DNA from: Nitrosomonas sp. Nm132
GTDB lineage: Bacteria > Pseudomonadota > Gammaproteobacteria > Burkholderiales > Nitrosomonadaceae
DNA: 40,428 nucleotides
Assembly: GCF_900100485.1 (NCBI RefSeq)
Contig: NZ_FNDH01000023.1
Location: forward strand, 1 to 40,428
Reading direction: 5' to 3'
The translations under genes and the position numbers were made by a program. Below the pieces are notes generated by a model. That model was not told the DNA's origin, made no database searches, and was given only the letters and a program-made list of their open reading frames with translations. Position 1 is the first letter of the stretch, and each line of letters starts with the position of its first letter. Below, piece after piece: positions 27,294-36,247 of the stretch.

Positions 27294-28637
27294 TCAAATT
27301 ACCCCTTGAGCCAACATTGCATCCGCCACTTTCACGAAACCAGCTACATTAGCGCCATCAACATAATTGATACGACCATCTTCCTGCTCGCCATATTGCA
27401 AGCATGCTTGGTGAATAGCCCTCATAATTTCCTGTAAACGCGCATCAACTTCCTCGTGTGTCCAGAAAAGCCGCATTGCTTGTTGACTCATTTCCAGGCC
27501 AGAGGTAGCCACCCCCCCCGCATTACTCGCTTTACCCGGTGCAAACAAAACTTTAGCATGCTCGAAACGCTTCACAGCACCAGCTGTACAAGGCATATTT
27601 GCGCCTTCTGCCACACAAATTACACCATTTTTAATCAAAAATGCCGCATCGTCTTCACTGATCTCATTCTGGGTTGCGCACGGTAACGCAACATCTACAG
27701 GCGCATGCCATGGTTTTTCTCCTGGAATAAACTTGGCTCCTATTCTCTCAGCATAATCACTTACACGACCATAAAGGCGATTTTTTACTTCTGACAACAT
27801 AGCGAGCTTTTCAGGTGTGAACCCTGCCTCATCAATCACCGTGCCACTCGAATCTGAAACAGTCACTACTTTTGCCCCAAAGGCCATTGCTTTTTCTATT
27901 GCATATTGCGCAACATTACCCGATCCTGACACGGCAACACGTAAGCCATCCAATGATTGCCCAACATGCCTAAGCATTTCATCAACAAAATAGACCGTAC
28001 CATAACCCGTAGCTTCCGGACGTATCAATGATCCCCCAAAACTGATCCCTTTACCGGTAAACACACAATCTGAACGATTAGTCAATTTTTTGACCATACC
28101 CGCCATGTAACCGACTTCCCGGCCACCCACACCAATATCGCCTGCAGGCACATCCGTATCAGCACCAATGTGACGAAATAACTCACTCACAAAAGCTTGG
28201 CAGAAACGCATGATTTCATTAGGACTTCTCCCTTTAGGATCAAAATCTGAGCCTCCTTTACCGCCTCCCATGGGTAAAGTTGTCAAAGCGTTCTTGAACG
28301 TTTGCTCAAATGCTAAAAACTTGAGAATGGAGAGATTAACTGAAGGATGGAAACGAATACCTCCCTTATATGGGCCAATCGCTGAATTATGTTGTATACG
28401 ATAACCACGATTGACTTTTACTTCACCGCTATCATCGACCCAGGCAACCCGAAATATAATTATGCGTTCTGGCTCGACGATTCTATCTAGCAAGCCATGC
28501 TCGGCATAGCGTAGATTACTGGTGATAAACGGCCACAAACTCTCAATAACCTCAGTAACAGCTTGCATATATTCTGGCTGACCGGGGTTACGTTCAGAAA
28601 CATAATTTCTGAACTCCTCAATACTCTTGTACTTCAT
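27294..28637 (-). CDS. gdhA: Glutamate dehydrogenase, NADP-type
   Basis: Aminates 2-oxoglutarate to glutamate, a main route of ammonia assimilation. The 447-residue length is that of hexameric bacterial NADP-dependent enzymes. The substrate/catalytic region PMGGGKGGSDFDPKG is near residue 125, the catalytic Asp is in PAGDIGVGGRE, and the Rossmann loop GSGNVAQ is near 239. The ATG has a GAGGAGA site about nine bases upstream. It is a single gene with a long upstream region (about 800 bp) that may carry its control sites, including a 12-bp palindrome TTTACTAGTAAA at 28776-28787. In an ammonia oxidiser, strong GDH use would be expected (inference). Confidence 0.96.
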   Translation of the reverse strand: MKYKSIEEFRNYVSERNPGQPEYMQAVTEVIESLWPFITSNLRYAEHGLLDRIVEPERIIIFRVAWVDDSGEVKVNRGYRIQHNSAIGPYKGGIRFHPSVNLSILKFLAFEQTFKNALTTLPMGGGKGGSDFDPKGRSPNEIMRFCQAFVSELFRHIGADTDVPAGDIGVGGREVGYMAGMVKKLTNRSDCVFTGKGISFGGSLIRPEATGYGTVYFVDEMLRHVGQSLDGLRVAVSGSGNVAQYAIEKAMAFGAKVVTVSDSSGTVIDEAGFTPEKLAMLSEVKNRLYGRVSDYAERIGAKFIPGEKPWHAPVDVALPCATQNEISEDDAAFLIKNGVICVAEGANMPCTAGAVKRFEHAKVLFAPGKASNAGGVATSGLEMSQQAMRLFWTHEEVDARLQEIMRAIHQACLQYGEQEDGRINYVDGANVAGFVKVADAMLAQGVI

Positions 28638-29433
28638 CCTCTATATTCTCCTCTAAAATTAAATGAATGGCCGTTTTACCACGGTACATTCTGCCATCAA
28701 TCCAAATATTTCACTGAATTTTCATTTATTTGATTACAGATCTTTTTATTCATTAAGAAAAGGATACGCTATTTGTTTACTAGTAAAACACAAACTAGCC
28801 ATTCAATAATATAAATGGCATACAAGCAAGTTTTTTATTAGCCATAAAATGCTAAAAAAGAATTGATTGGTGGAAAGTTTTTGTAGAGAAAAAGTACAGG
28901 ATGCAGGCTCATAAGATATCGATTCTTTGCGCAAGGAACTCTTTCAATCTGTTACTGTGCCAACCTTTCCAGGGGAAGCTGAGCAGTTTGCACACCGTAA
29001 CCAAGTGCTGCACTGGTCTAGTAATAAGCATTATCCAGATTCATTCTTAATCAATTGCGGGGTACCACTATCACGTCCTACTGATACCGATCAGCCATTT
29101 TATCGGGGTCATCGTTCCATCTGTAAATATTTTAGGTGTAGCAAAACTGGCTTTCTTAGTTACACCTATCCATTGTAGTCAACTACATAACGTGAATTCA
29201 ACGTAAGAAAAGCTGTAAAAGGAATCGGAATTTCTTATGATGAAACGATTTTGGGAAAGCATGAGACATCAAGTATACCGATTGCCGCTAACAAGTTTAG
29301 CCATTGATAAAGACTTTTGAGAAGTATCGCATCGGATTAAACATATCCATCCCAAGGAAACAATCACAAGGCAAGCGGATCAATGCACCACGCCATCCGG
29401 CGAAGTAAGCTAATAAGCCAACACAAATCCGAT
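28638..29433. other. About 800 bp without a convincing gene upstream of gdhA
   Basis: AT-rich near gdhA and more balanced from about 28920 to 29400. The second part has short open stretches in several frames: an 83-codon TTG frame at 28927-29178 on the plus strand, a 27-codon ATG frame at 29236-29319, and a 33-codon open stretch on the minus strand near 29060-29175. None resembles a family I know, and the stops are spread as in a decayed gene. I read it as either a gene remnant or plain intergenic DNA. The palindrome TTTACTAGTAAA at 28776-28787 may be an operator for gdhA. Confidence 0.5.
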
Positions 29434-29733
29434 CTACTCTAAACAATCATCTGCAAGAAGTACTTGCGGCCCCACAGTGGGCTGATAAATTTCGACTATC
29501 TTGTAGCGGGACTGCGCCCCCTGCTTGAGTGATACCTGTCGTAATGGTACTTGGAAACGTTCAGCAAGAAACTTTAATAGCGCTTTATTAGCTTTATCTT
29601 CAATAGGTGGAGCGGAAAGTTTTATTTTAAGCGCATTACCATGCAATCCGACCGATGCGGTATGCTTTGCCCCGGGCTGAATGTAAAGTGTCAAAATGAG
29701 ACTGTGATTACCATCACTTCGATACCAACTCAT
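29434..29733 (-). CDS. yggU: DUF167 (YggU) family protein
   Basis: 99-residue small basic protein of the YggU/DUF167 family. The family pattern is clear: IQPGAKHTA near 18-26, LKIKLSAPPIEDKANKAL around 35-52 and GAQSRYKIVEI near 72. Function is not established in the family. Its ATG overlaps the yggT stop by one base (TGATG), so it is translationally coupled and is the last gene of the long minus-strand series that starts with the ABC transporter genes. The proC-yggT-yggU order is conserved across many proteobacteria. Confidence 0.9.
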   Translation of the reverse strand: MSWYRSDGNHSLILTLYIQPGAKHTASVGLHGNALKIKLSAPPIEDKANKALLKFLAERFQVPLRQVSLKQGAQSRYKIVEIYQPTVGPQVLLADDCLE

Positions 29734-30305
29734 CAGAACATGACTGAAATTTCCTGTTGCACGCCCGCCACTACCATTAATAGCAATTGCACCACAATAA
29801 TGGCGAACAAAGGTGACAGATCGACATTGGCGATGGGAGGGATACGACGTTGGAAAACCCCTAGAATCGGCCGGGTAAAACTATCTAGTATCGGTGCTAA
29901 TGGACTATAAGGATTAATCCAAGAGAGTACTGCTTGTACAATAATCATGATCATAATAATGTACAAAGTCATTCTAATAAGCTCAATTAATGCCAGTAAC
30001 CCAAACCCAATGAATGTGCTTCCAGCGGATGAATCAAACTCATAGCCCTGCAAAATGTTCACTCCAGCCAGGATAACAAACTGAGTAAACCAGGCTAGCG
30101 CTAATGTGGAAAGATCAAAACCCTTCCAACTAGGAATTACCCGACGCACAGGCAGCACGATAAAATTGGTGATGGCAACCAGAAACTTTGATAGTGGATT
30201 ATAGTAAGAAGCGCGTAACAATTGCATATAGAAACGTAGCAGTAACGCAAGGGAAAGCAGGCCAAGCACGGTATCTATAAGAAATACTAATATTTGACTG
30301 GACAT
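29733..30305 (-). CDS. yggT: YggT family integral membrane protein
   Basis: 190 residues with two copies of the YGGT membrane domain, at about 1-85 and 100-185. Each copy has two hydrophobic helices and a conserved N-P-(I/L)-S/-P-L segment (NPLSKFLVAITNF and NPYSPLAPILDSF). The family is linked to envelope or osmotic stress in a few organisms, without a known mechanism. It is 39 bp after proC and overlaps yggU by one base. Confidence 0.92.
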   Translation of the reverse strand: MSSQILVFLIDTVLGLLSLALLLRFYMQLLRASYYNPLSKFLVAITNFIVLPVRRVIPSWKGFDLSTLALAWFTQFVILAGVNILQGYEFDSSAGSTFIGFGLLALIELIRMTLYIIMIMIIVQAVLSWINPYSPLAPILDSFTRPILGVFQRRIPPIANVDLSPLFAIIVVQLLLMVVAGVQQEISVMF

Positions 30306-30344
30306 TTTTTACTCTCTGAAGATTTTGATGCTTGAAGATAAAGG

Positions 30345-31157
30345 CTATTTGCTACCTAATTCATCACCCATTTGTTGAGCACGCTTGAAAGCCACATGAA
30401 TTGCACGCACAATTGCATTTTTAATGTCATCCTGATCCATCTTTTGCAGCGCCTGCTCGGTCGTCCCTCCTTTCGAAGTTACCCGGGACCGTAAGATAAC
30501 GACATCTTCCTCACTCTGATTTGCTAGTTGCACTGCGCCCAAGAAAGTTTGCAAAGTCAGTTGCCTCGCCTGCTCCATGCTCAAACCCAATTCCACACCA
30601 GCCTGCTGCATTGCCTCAATAAAATAAAAAACATAGGCAGGACCACTACCTGAGATAGCAGTCACGGCATCTAATAGCGCTTCCTGCTCTACCCACAACA
30701 CTGACCCTACCGCACTAAGAATATTGGTAACCTTTTCCTTCTGTTGAATTGCGACCGCAGGTAGCGCATATAGACCCGTGACTCCGGCACGAATCAAGGA
30801 AGGGGTGTTGGGCATGGCACGTACAATACAACTATAACCACCCAGCCAGCGAGACAAATCGAGCGTGCGGATGCCAGCCGCAATAGAAATAACCAATTGA
30901 CCAGTGAGTAAAGGAGCGAGTTGTTCTGCTACAGTAAAAAGCTGCTGCGGCTTAACTGCCAGGAGGATAATATCGCAACCGGCAACCCCCTTCTCAAGCT
31001 CGGTAGCAGTTGCCACTCCGAATCGATGTTTGATTTTGTCACGGATTTCAGGGCTTATTTCTACAACACGTATTTGTGTTACAGGATAGTCTTGCTGCAA
31101 CAGTCCACCAATTAAGGCGCTAGCCATATTGCCTCCGCCAACAAACGTAATGCTCAT
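30345..31157 (-). CDS. proC: Pyrroline-5-carboxylate reductase
   Basis: Last step of proline synthesis, reducing pyrroline-5-carboxylate with NAD(P)H. The 270-residue length is normal. The N-terminal dinucleotide loop FVGGGNMASALIGGL, the AMPNTP motif near 120, GSGPAYVFYFIEA near 163 and the C-terminal SKGGTTEQAL substrate-binding helix are all present. It lies 122 bp after the DUF2905 gene and just before yggT-yggU. The yggS gene that usually precedes proC is not in the window; here mutM and an ABC operon take its place. Confidence 0.96.
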   Translation of the reverse strand: MSITFVGGGNMASALIGGLLQQDYPVTQIRVVEISPEIRDKIKHRFGVATATELEKGVAGCDIILLAVKPQQLFTVAEQLAPLLTGQLVISIAAGIRTLDLSRWLGGYSCIVRAMPNTPSLIRAGVTGLYALPAVAIQQKEKVTNILSAVGSVLWVEQEALLDAVTAISGSGPAYVFYFIEAMQQAGVELGLSMEQARQLTLQTFLGAVQLANQSEEDVVILRSRVTSKGGTTEQALQKMDQDDIKNAIVRAIHVAFKRAQQMGDELGSK

Positions 31158-31279
31158 ATTATTCCCATACTCCGTGTTTTTCTAAGCGAGTAACCACTTC
31201 GCGCTAGATAACTTTAATAAATCAGCCCCAATGAGACTCTCTGACTACACATTGTTTTGCTCACCCTAAGCAACCCGAC

Positions 31280-31495
31280 TTATCGTTTGAATATGTTTAT
31301 GATTATTGTGAGCACAATGCTCACAATAATCATAGAGGTAATGGGTATAAAAACCCTTCCCCGCTCTGATTCTATCCTGATATCACCAGGTAATTTGCCA
31401 AACCAACTTAATAGCCAAGGAGCCAAATGCATTATTGCACCCAGAATAAGCAAGATTGCACCAGCAATCATGATCCACCGTGCCATAAAATCCAT
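31280..31495 (-). CDS. DUF2905 family small membrane protein
   Basis: 71 residues, two hydrophobic helices (about 5-28 and 48-68) joined by a polar loop with the family signature WFGKLPGDIRIE at 30-41. Function unknown. It lies between mutM (71 bp upstream) and proC. The last part of the gene, encoding the second helix, contains a 16-bp inverted repeat with a 3-base spacer (31299-31333), so the repeat is translated as a Ile/Val-rich helix end. Confidence 0.85.
   Translation of the reverse strand: MDFMARWIMIAGAILLILGAIMHLAPWLLSWFGKLPGDIRIESERGRVFIPITSMIIVSIVLTIIINIFKR
31299..31333. repeat. 16-bp inverted repeat inside the 3' end of the DUF2905 gene
   Basis: Left arm 31299-31314 and right arm 31318-31333 are exact reverse complements, separated by CAA. 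The repeat lies within coding sequence, 20-54 bp before the stop of the DUF2905 gene, so the mRNA would form a strong hairpin just before the end of the frame. Each arm contains GTGAGCA/TGCTCAC. Confidence 0.85.
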
Positions 31496-31566
31496 ACTCT
31501 ACAATAATGTTTGCATCAAAAAGGTTGAAGTGCCTCGCCATCAACCTTTACAGTTAACCACCAAAC

Positions 31567-32382
31567 TCACTTCTGACATTTTGGGCAATAAAAACTTGAA
31601 CGCTGCCCTTGCTTAATTTGTTCAATCAAGCTGCCACATATTCGACATGGCTGGTTTATCCGGCCATACACCCAATATTGTTGCTGGAAATATCCCGGAT
31701 TACCATCGCACTTAACAAAATCCCGTAAACTGCTGCCACCTGCTCCAATCGCTGCCTTAAGGACTGTCTTGATGGAGCAGGCCAGTCTCTCATACCGATT
31801 CAGACCAATTTTACCGGCCAATGTTCTAGGATGTATCCCAGCACGAAATAATGCCTCATTAGCATAGATATTACCTATACCCACTACAATCTGATTACTC
31901 ATAAGCACTTGCTTAACGCTGACGATCCGATGCCGCGTCTTCTCATACAAGCTCTTCCCATCAAAGGATGAACACAGCGGCTCATCTCCGAGCTGCGCCA
32001 GTAATGGATGTCGCATAACATCTCCTGTACTCCACAGAATTGCCCCAAAACGACGGGGATCTCTGAAACGCAGTATTACACCATTGGCAAGTTCCAGGTC
32101 AAAATGATCGTGTTTCTGTGCTGGTACTGGAACAGACACTAGACGCAAGCTGCCAGACATGCCTAAATGCACAATCAATGTTCCTTTGCTGCAAATGAAC
32201 AGGAGATATTTTGCACGCCGCGCTATCGAGACTATTTCCTGCCCTGCCAGCGTCTCATCAAGATTGCTTGGAATCGGCCAGCGCAAACGTGAATTTCTAA
32301 CAGTAACGTGCACAACACGCTGATTTAATAAATATGGTTCAAGGCCTTGTCGCGTAACTTCGACTTCGGGTAACTCGGGCAT
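31567..32382 (-). CDS. mutM: Formamidopyrimidine-DNA glycosylase
   Basis: Removes oxidised purines such as 8-oxoguanine from DNA and nicks the abasic site. The 271 residues begin MPELPEVEV, with the catalytic N-terminal Pro2 and Glu3, and end in a C4 zinc finger (C-x2-C ... C-x2-C, about residues 246-269). The conserved Lys of the minor-groove loop and the NIYANE motif are also visible. Its ATG overlaps the stop of the preceding DUF4340 gene by one base (TAATG), an unusual but clear coupling to a transporter operon. Confidence 0.97.
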   Translation of the reverse strand: MPELPEVEVTRQGLEPYLLNQRVVHVTVRNSRLRWPIPSNLDETLAGQEIVSIARRAKYLLFICSKGTLIVHLGMSGSLRLVSVPVPAQKHDHFDLELANGVILRFRDPRRFGAILWSTGDVMRHPLLAQLGDEPLCSSFDGKSLYEKTRHRIVSVKQVLMSNQIVVGIGNIYANEALFRAGIHPRTLAGKIGLNRYERLACSIKTVLKAAIGAGGSSLRDFVKCDGNPGYFQQQYWVYGRINQPCRICGSLIEQIKQGQRSSFYCPKCQK

Positions 32383-32888
32383 TATTCAACAAAGACCGTT
32401 TGATCATTAGAACTTAAGAGATCGGTAGGCAACGCCGACAGCGTAGCAGCGTAGCGTGGTGAAACCAGAAATACCTGTTGCCTAGTTGCCATATATTGCT
32501 CGTTGGTGATGGGTGCAAAGTTACCAAAATCAAATGACTCTTGATCGACTTGCAGTCTAATAACAGGTGAGGCCAGACCGTAGCGATCTAGATTCTCTAA
32601 TGGCAAAAGATGCTGGCTTGTCGCAGATAGAATTTCCAGAATGCGCTCAACATTTACTTCGTTCACTTTACCCTGTACAGGTTTTTTCATGTACCAGCGA
32701 TTATTAGACCGACTTAATTCAATCGAGGTGTCTTGCCTATCGATACGGATATGCTGCACTGATTCCGCCGAAAGCGACGAAATTTTATACGCCGCTTCTT
32801 CCTGTAATGAAGGTTTGATATAGAGAAACGCTGCAAGCACAACAGCTGTGGCAAACATAATCAGATTAAGCCAGGAATGGGAATGCAT
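32382..32888 (-). CDS. DUF4340-like protein of a Gldg-type ABC system
   Basis: 168 residues with an N-terminal membrane anchor (about 7-25) and a soluble extracytoplasmic part of the DUF4340 type. The fragment [16 protein letters not shown] near residue 60 and the segment [15 protein letters not shown] near 128 are typical. DUF4340 proteins accompany Gldg-like proteins and ABC-2 permeases in a widespread system of unknown cargo. It follows the Gldg gene by 4 bp and overlaps mutM by one base. It is shorter than many family members, carrying only one domain copy. Confidence 0.8.
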   Translation of the reverse strand: MHSHSWLNLIMFATAVVLAAFLYIKPSLQEEAAYKISSLSAESVQHIRIDRQDTSIELSRSNNRWYMKKPVQGKVNEVNVERILEILSATSQHLLPLENLDRYGLASPVIRLQVDQESFDFGNFAPITNEQYMATRQQVFLVSPRYAATLSALPTDLLSSNDQTVFVE

Positions 32889-32892
32889 ACCT

Positions 32893-34248
32893 TTACCTTC
32901 TCCTTCGACGCCACCAAATGATTAGTCCGCTCATTAGGAACAGCAAGGGAAGCGCAATGAGGAAGCCAATTACGATCGCAGTTAATGCAGATTCGCTCAA
33001 TATTAGTTGACTATCAATGGTTGCACGAGGCTGAATGGTGATCAAATCCTCATCACCCGCAAGCCAGTTAATCAGATTAATTCCAAAATCGATATTGCCG
33101 CCATTCCCAAGATAGGTATTGGCAAGAAAATGTCCATTCCCGACAACAACGATACGCTGCTCACGATCATCAATAGTACGATCGAGTGCTACTGCTACGC
33201 TAACCGGACCCGCCATATCGTTAGCTTCATCAAAAGTGGCCTCATCATTCAACTTACTGACCTCCACCCAGCCCTGCGGTGCTACTTCAACCAACGAAAC
33301 ACCATGCCACTCCTCATTTTCATTAAAAATAATTTGTCGTACAAATGGAAATACGGTAATAAAATCAAAATTCTCGGTAATAGCATGCTGTCCATAAATC
33401 GTTCCCAATGCAAATGTGACAGGCGATCTCAACCGCTTAGCCTGCGGATCAACCACTACACCGGGCGTGAAAGTCAAGCCCAATTTTTCGGCTAGCGGCA
33501 ACAAGCCATACAAAGATTCCTGATCTACCAACCACAGCAAATTGCCGCCGTGCTCAATATAATCGAGTAGCTTATCTACCTCACCAGCCAACAAATCAGT
33601 TTGCGGAGAGGCGATGATGAGCACACTTGTATTGGATGGGATCTCCTGTGTACTGGCAAGATTCAGAGCTTCACCTTTAAAGCCGGCTTCTGTTAATTTT
33701 CTGCCAAACTCTCCCATATCACGATTGGCAATACCATCAAGCTTACGTTCGCCATGACCAGAAAGCATCATCAATTGTTTTTGATCAGATCGTACCAATC
33801 GCATCAATGCGTTGGTAAACGTTTGCTCATTAATAGTCGTGAGATGCTCGGCTCGGTCATTAAAGGTCATCACCATCTCACCGTTCATTCTAACGTCGGC
33901 TTCTTGTGCAAGGTTAGGCTGCTCAACTGGATCAATAAAGTTGAGCACAAGATCAGGCTTAATTCGCTGGTAGACAGCCACAAACTCACTGATGATTTTT
34001 CTGATATCGCCTAGCTGGGCATCCTGCGTAGTGGCATAAACTGTAACACTTACCGGACCATCTAATTTTTGTAATACATCGCGACTTGCTTCACTCAAGC
34101 TATTATGACCATTTTGACTAATATCCCATTGAGTACGAAACTCTATCGCCAGATAACCCAGCATACCCACCAATATCAAGAGTAGTACCACAAATAGTCC
34201 ATTCTGCAGCAGCAGATGCAGTCGCAATTTTTTATTAACCGTAATCAT
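32893..34248 (-). CDS. Gldg-family extracytoplasmic ABC-associated protein
   Basis: 451 residues: N-terminal membrane segment (about 13-33), a large soluble domain with the Gldg/ABC-associated pattern (SEASRDVLQKLDGPVSVTVY at about 48, and the ISGH-type MLSGHGERK near 160), and a C-terminal membrane segment (about 420-445) followed by a basic tail. In Bacteroidetes, GldG works with GldA/GldF in gliding; in proteobacteria the cognate system has no firm function. It is 36 bp after the permease gene and 4 bp before the DUF4340 gene. Confidence 0.87.
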   Translation of the reverse strand: MITVNKKLRLHLLLQNGLFVVLLLILVGMLGYLAIEFRTQWDISQNGHNSLSEASRDVLQKLDGPVSVTVYATTQDAQLGDIRKIISEFVAVYQRIKPDLVLNFIDPVEQPNLAQEADVRMNGEMVMTFNDRAEHLTTINEQTFTNALMRLVRSDQKQLMMLSGHGERKLDGIANRDMGEFGRKLTEAGFKGEALNLASTQEIPSNTSVLIIASPQTDLLAGEVDKLLDYIEHGGNLLWLVDQESLYGLLPLAEKLGLTFTPGVVVDPQAKRLRSPVTFALGTIYGQHAITENFDFITVFPFVRQIIFNENEEWHGVSLVEVAPQGWVEVSKLNDEATFDEANDMAGPVSVAVALDRTIDDREQRIVVVGNGHFLANTYLGNGGNIDFGINLINWLAGDEDLITIQPRATIDSQLILSESALTAIVIGFLIALPLLFLMSGLIIWWRRRRR

Positions 34249-34284
34249 CTAGATCATTCACTCAAAATCATTGGCAAATCAAAT

Positions 34285-35028
34285 TCACCCATGAAGCCGT
34301 TCTCCATCCAGTCGACGAACCGTCAATATCAGAAAAGTAACGATAAAAAGGGTGAAAAAAGCAAAGCTAAATGAATCAATCAAACCACGATTGAAGTTTT
34401 CGTAATGCCTGAGCAATGAAAAATTCTGTATAACGCCGCTCACATCACTTACAACGATATCTGCTATCCATAAAGCTAGTAATATGCCTAACGTCCCTAG
34501 CGCAGCAATCGCTGGATGAGAAGTCAAACTAGAAATATAGAGTCCAATAGAAACAAAACAGGCAGCCAGCAATAATAAGCCGATAGCATTACTCACGAGT
34601 AAGCCCAAATCCATTGCTCCCCCGACGAGTAGAGAAAGCGACAACACTACGGCAAGTAACGTTGCTAATAAAAAGAAAACCATTAACCCTAGAAACTTAC
34701 CCAGCACGATGGCCGTCATTGAAATTGGCGCAGAGATTAACAAAGCCATGGTATGGTTACGCCACTCTTCTGCCATGAGGCGCATAGTCAATAAAGGTGT
34801 TGTCATCAGCAATACTATTGATGCCACCGCAAATACCGGCACGATGATCACTTCTGTCGCGCCAGGTGGATTGGCAATCTGCATGAGCTGCGCTTGCAGT
34901 TCTAAAAAAGCATCGAGACGCCCCAAAAAAACCCAGGTTAATATTAATTGGATCAGCGCGAGAAAGGTCCAGGCTAGGGGCGAGACAAACAATAACTTCA
35001 ATTCTTTCCTGGCAATAGTCAAAATCAT
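34285..35028 (-). CDS. ABC-2 type transporter permease (GldF-like)
   Basis: Membrane subunit of the Gldg-type ABC system. From the ATG at 35028 it has 247 residues with six hydrophobic segments, the ABC-2 pattern RKELKLLFVSPLAWTF at the N-terminus and TMRLMAEEWRNHTMALLISAP in the first cytoplasmic loop, as in GldF-like permeases. A longer form from 35052 overlaps the ATPase gene; I prefer 35028, which starts 4 bp after the ATPase stop. Neighbours provide its ATPase and partner proteins. Confidence 0.88.
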   Translation of the reverse strand: MILTIARKELKLLFVSPLAWTFLALIQLILTWVFLGRLDAFLELQAQLMQIANPPGATEVIIVPVFAVASIVLLMTTPLLTMRLMAEEWRNHTMALLISAPISMTAIVLGKFLGLMVFFLLATLLAVVLSLSLLVGGAMDLGLLVSNAIGLLLLAACFVSIGLYISSLTSHPAIAALGTLGILLALWIADIVVSDVSGVIQNFSLLRHYENFNRGLIDSFSFAFFTLFIVTFLILTVRRLDGERLHG

Positions 35029-35032
35029 CTTA

Positions 35033-35794
35033 TTAATTTCCAGTATTTGCATTCTTCAGGGTCAATTGTTCAAAAATTCGCTCCAGGCTGAGGCCTTTCT
35101 GTTTAAGCTCAGTTAGCGCAGCACTAAACACCATAACGCCTTGATTCATGATTTGCACACGATCGCATACACTTTCGACTTCCGGGAGAATATGGGTAGA
35201 AAGAATGACACTACAGGATTTACCAAGCTCTCGAATTAGAGTACGAATTTCTCGTATCTGATTAGGATCCAATCCCACAGAAGGCTCATCAAGAATGATA
35301 ATCTCAGGTTGATGAATGATCGCTTGCGCAACGCCTACACGTTGTTGATAACCCTTGGACAGCGCACTGATCAGACGCTGCCCAATATCACTCAGCCCGC
35401 AGCGTTGTTTGACTTCGGTCAACACAAAATCGATTCTAGACAAATCGACATTGTGCAATCTGGCAGCAAATCGGAGATATTCGTCCACTGTTAGTTCTTT
35501 ATACAACGGTGGGTTCTCAGGCAAATAGCCAATATAGCGCTTGGCCTTACGAGGATTTTTAAGTAAATCGATACCACAAATTTGCACACTGCCACTCGTT
35601 GGTGCCAAGTTACCCGTTAGCATTTGCATGGTCGTACTTTTTCCCGCACCATTGGGACCCAGCAAACCCAATACCTCACCTCGCTTTAATTCCAGATCGA
35701 CTCTGCGCACGGCAATATGGTTACCAAATCTGCGGCTCAAGTTATGAGCAGAAATAGTCACATTGGGAATGGAATCATTCACGAGCGTACTCAT
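35033..35794 (-). CDS. ABC transporter ATP-binding protein (GldA-like)
   Basis: 253-residue ATPase with Walker A GPNGAGKST, Q-loop YLPENPPLY, signature LSKGYQQR, Walker B IIILDEPSVGLDPNQ and switch His in STHIL. It is a complete NBD that should drive the adjacent permease. The signature reads LSKGYQQR, the variant common in this ABC-2 subfamily. I use the ATG at 35794; the longer frame begins at a TTG two codons upstream. It is the first gene of the likely nine-gene minus-strand operon running to yggU. Confidence 0.94.
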   Translation of the reverse strand: MSTLVNDSIPNVTISAHNLSRRFGNHIAVRRVDLELKRGEVLGLLGPNGAGKSTTMQMLTGNLAPTSGSVQICGIDLLKNPRKAKRYIGYLPENPPLYKELTVDEYLRFAARLHNVDLSRIDFVLTEVKQRCGLSDIGQRLISALSKGYQQRVGVAQAIIHQPEIIILDEPSVGLDPNQIREIRTLIRELGKSCSVILSTHILPEVESVCDRVQIMNQGVMVFSAALTELKQKGLSLERIFEQLTLKNANTGN

Positions 35795-35938
35795 TTTCAA
35801 AATTAATCAACTGTTAAATTAGGCGTTCTCACTTCACCGACTAGCAGAAGTGGGTTTACCAATATTTATTTCTTTCTTGATTGCCCCGAATCAAGCAAAA
35901 CACTTTATGGATATTTCGACGCAATTGAATACTAGACG

Positions 35939-35968
35939 AGTTGTTCTCATCTAAGTTGCTCTCATCTA
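35939..35968. repeat. Two tandem copies of a 15-bp unit
   Basis: AGTTGTTCTCATCTA is followed directly by AGTTGCTCTCATCTA, differing by one base. The pair lies in the divergent region about 150 bp from the ABC ATPase start and could be a double binding site for a regulator, or replication slippage. Confidence 0.7.
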
Positions 35969-36094
35969 TTTTCTCGAATACCGAATTCTAAGTTTCGTAC
36001 ATCCCGCCAAATCATTGCCTGAGATAATACCAGTCTATTCTATCAGTCCATTTCAATTGATTGCCACAGTGTTGCATAATAGCAACAAGCTGGT

Positions 36095-36124
36095 TTGACA
36101 AAAATAAAAACATGAACGCATAAT
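36095..36124 (+). promoter_or_regulatory. Candidate sigma-70 promoter for the OmpA-like gene
   Basis: TTGACA at 36095-36100, an 18-base spacer and CATAAT at 36119-36124. The -35 is a perfect match and the -10 differs at one base from TATAAT. It points toward the OmpA-like gene 124 bp downstream. No other pair of this quality was seen in the gap. Confidence 0.6.
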
Positions 36125-36247
36125 CCGTCCAAGTAGTGTATTAATGATCAATATATCGATAAGTGTCACGAGATCGCATCAGTAACAAATGATTTTGTGA
36201 AGTTGACTGATTTTGAGTGAACCCAAATTACGGAAAAGGACAATAGC

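Larger units (their letters stand above)
35795..36247. other. Divergent control region between ABC operon and OmpA-like gene
   Basis: About 450 bp with no gene on either strand. It should hold the promoters for both the minus-strand ABC operon and the plus-strand OmpA-like gene. I see a 15-bp tandem repeat (35939-35968) and a good sigma-70-like promoter for the plus strand (36095-36124), annotated separately. The long leader between that promoter and the ATG (over 110 bases) suggests a structured or regulated 5' UTR, though I see no riboswitch I can name. Confidence 0.6.

Noticed and set aside
28927..29178. 83-codon TTG frame upstream of gdhA
   Set aside because: TTG start without a ribosome site and no recognisable motif; reported only as part of the gene-free region.
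29236..29319. 27-codon ATG frame upstream of yggU
   Set aside because: A GGAATCGGAAT stretch precedes it, but there is no family match and the neighbouring frames are broken, so it is not called as a gene.
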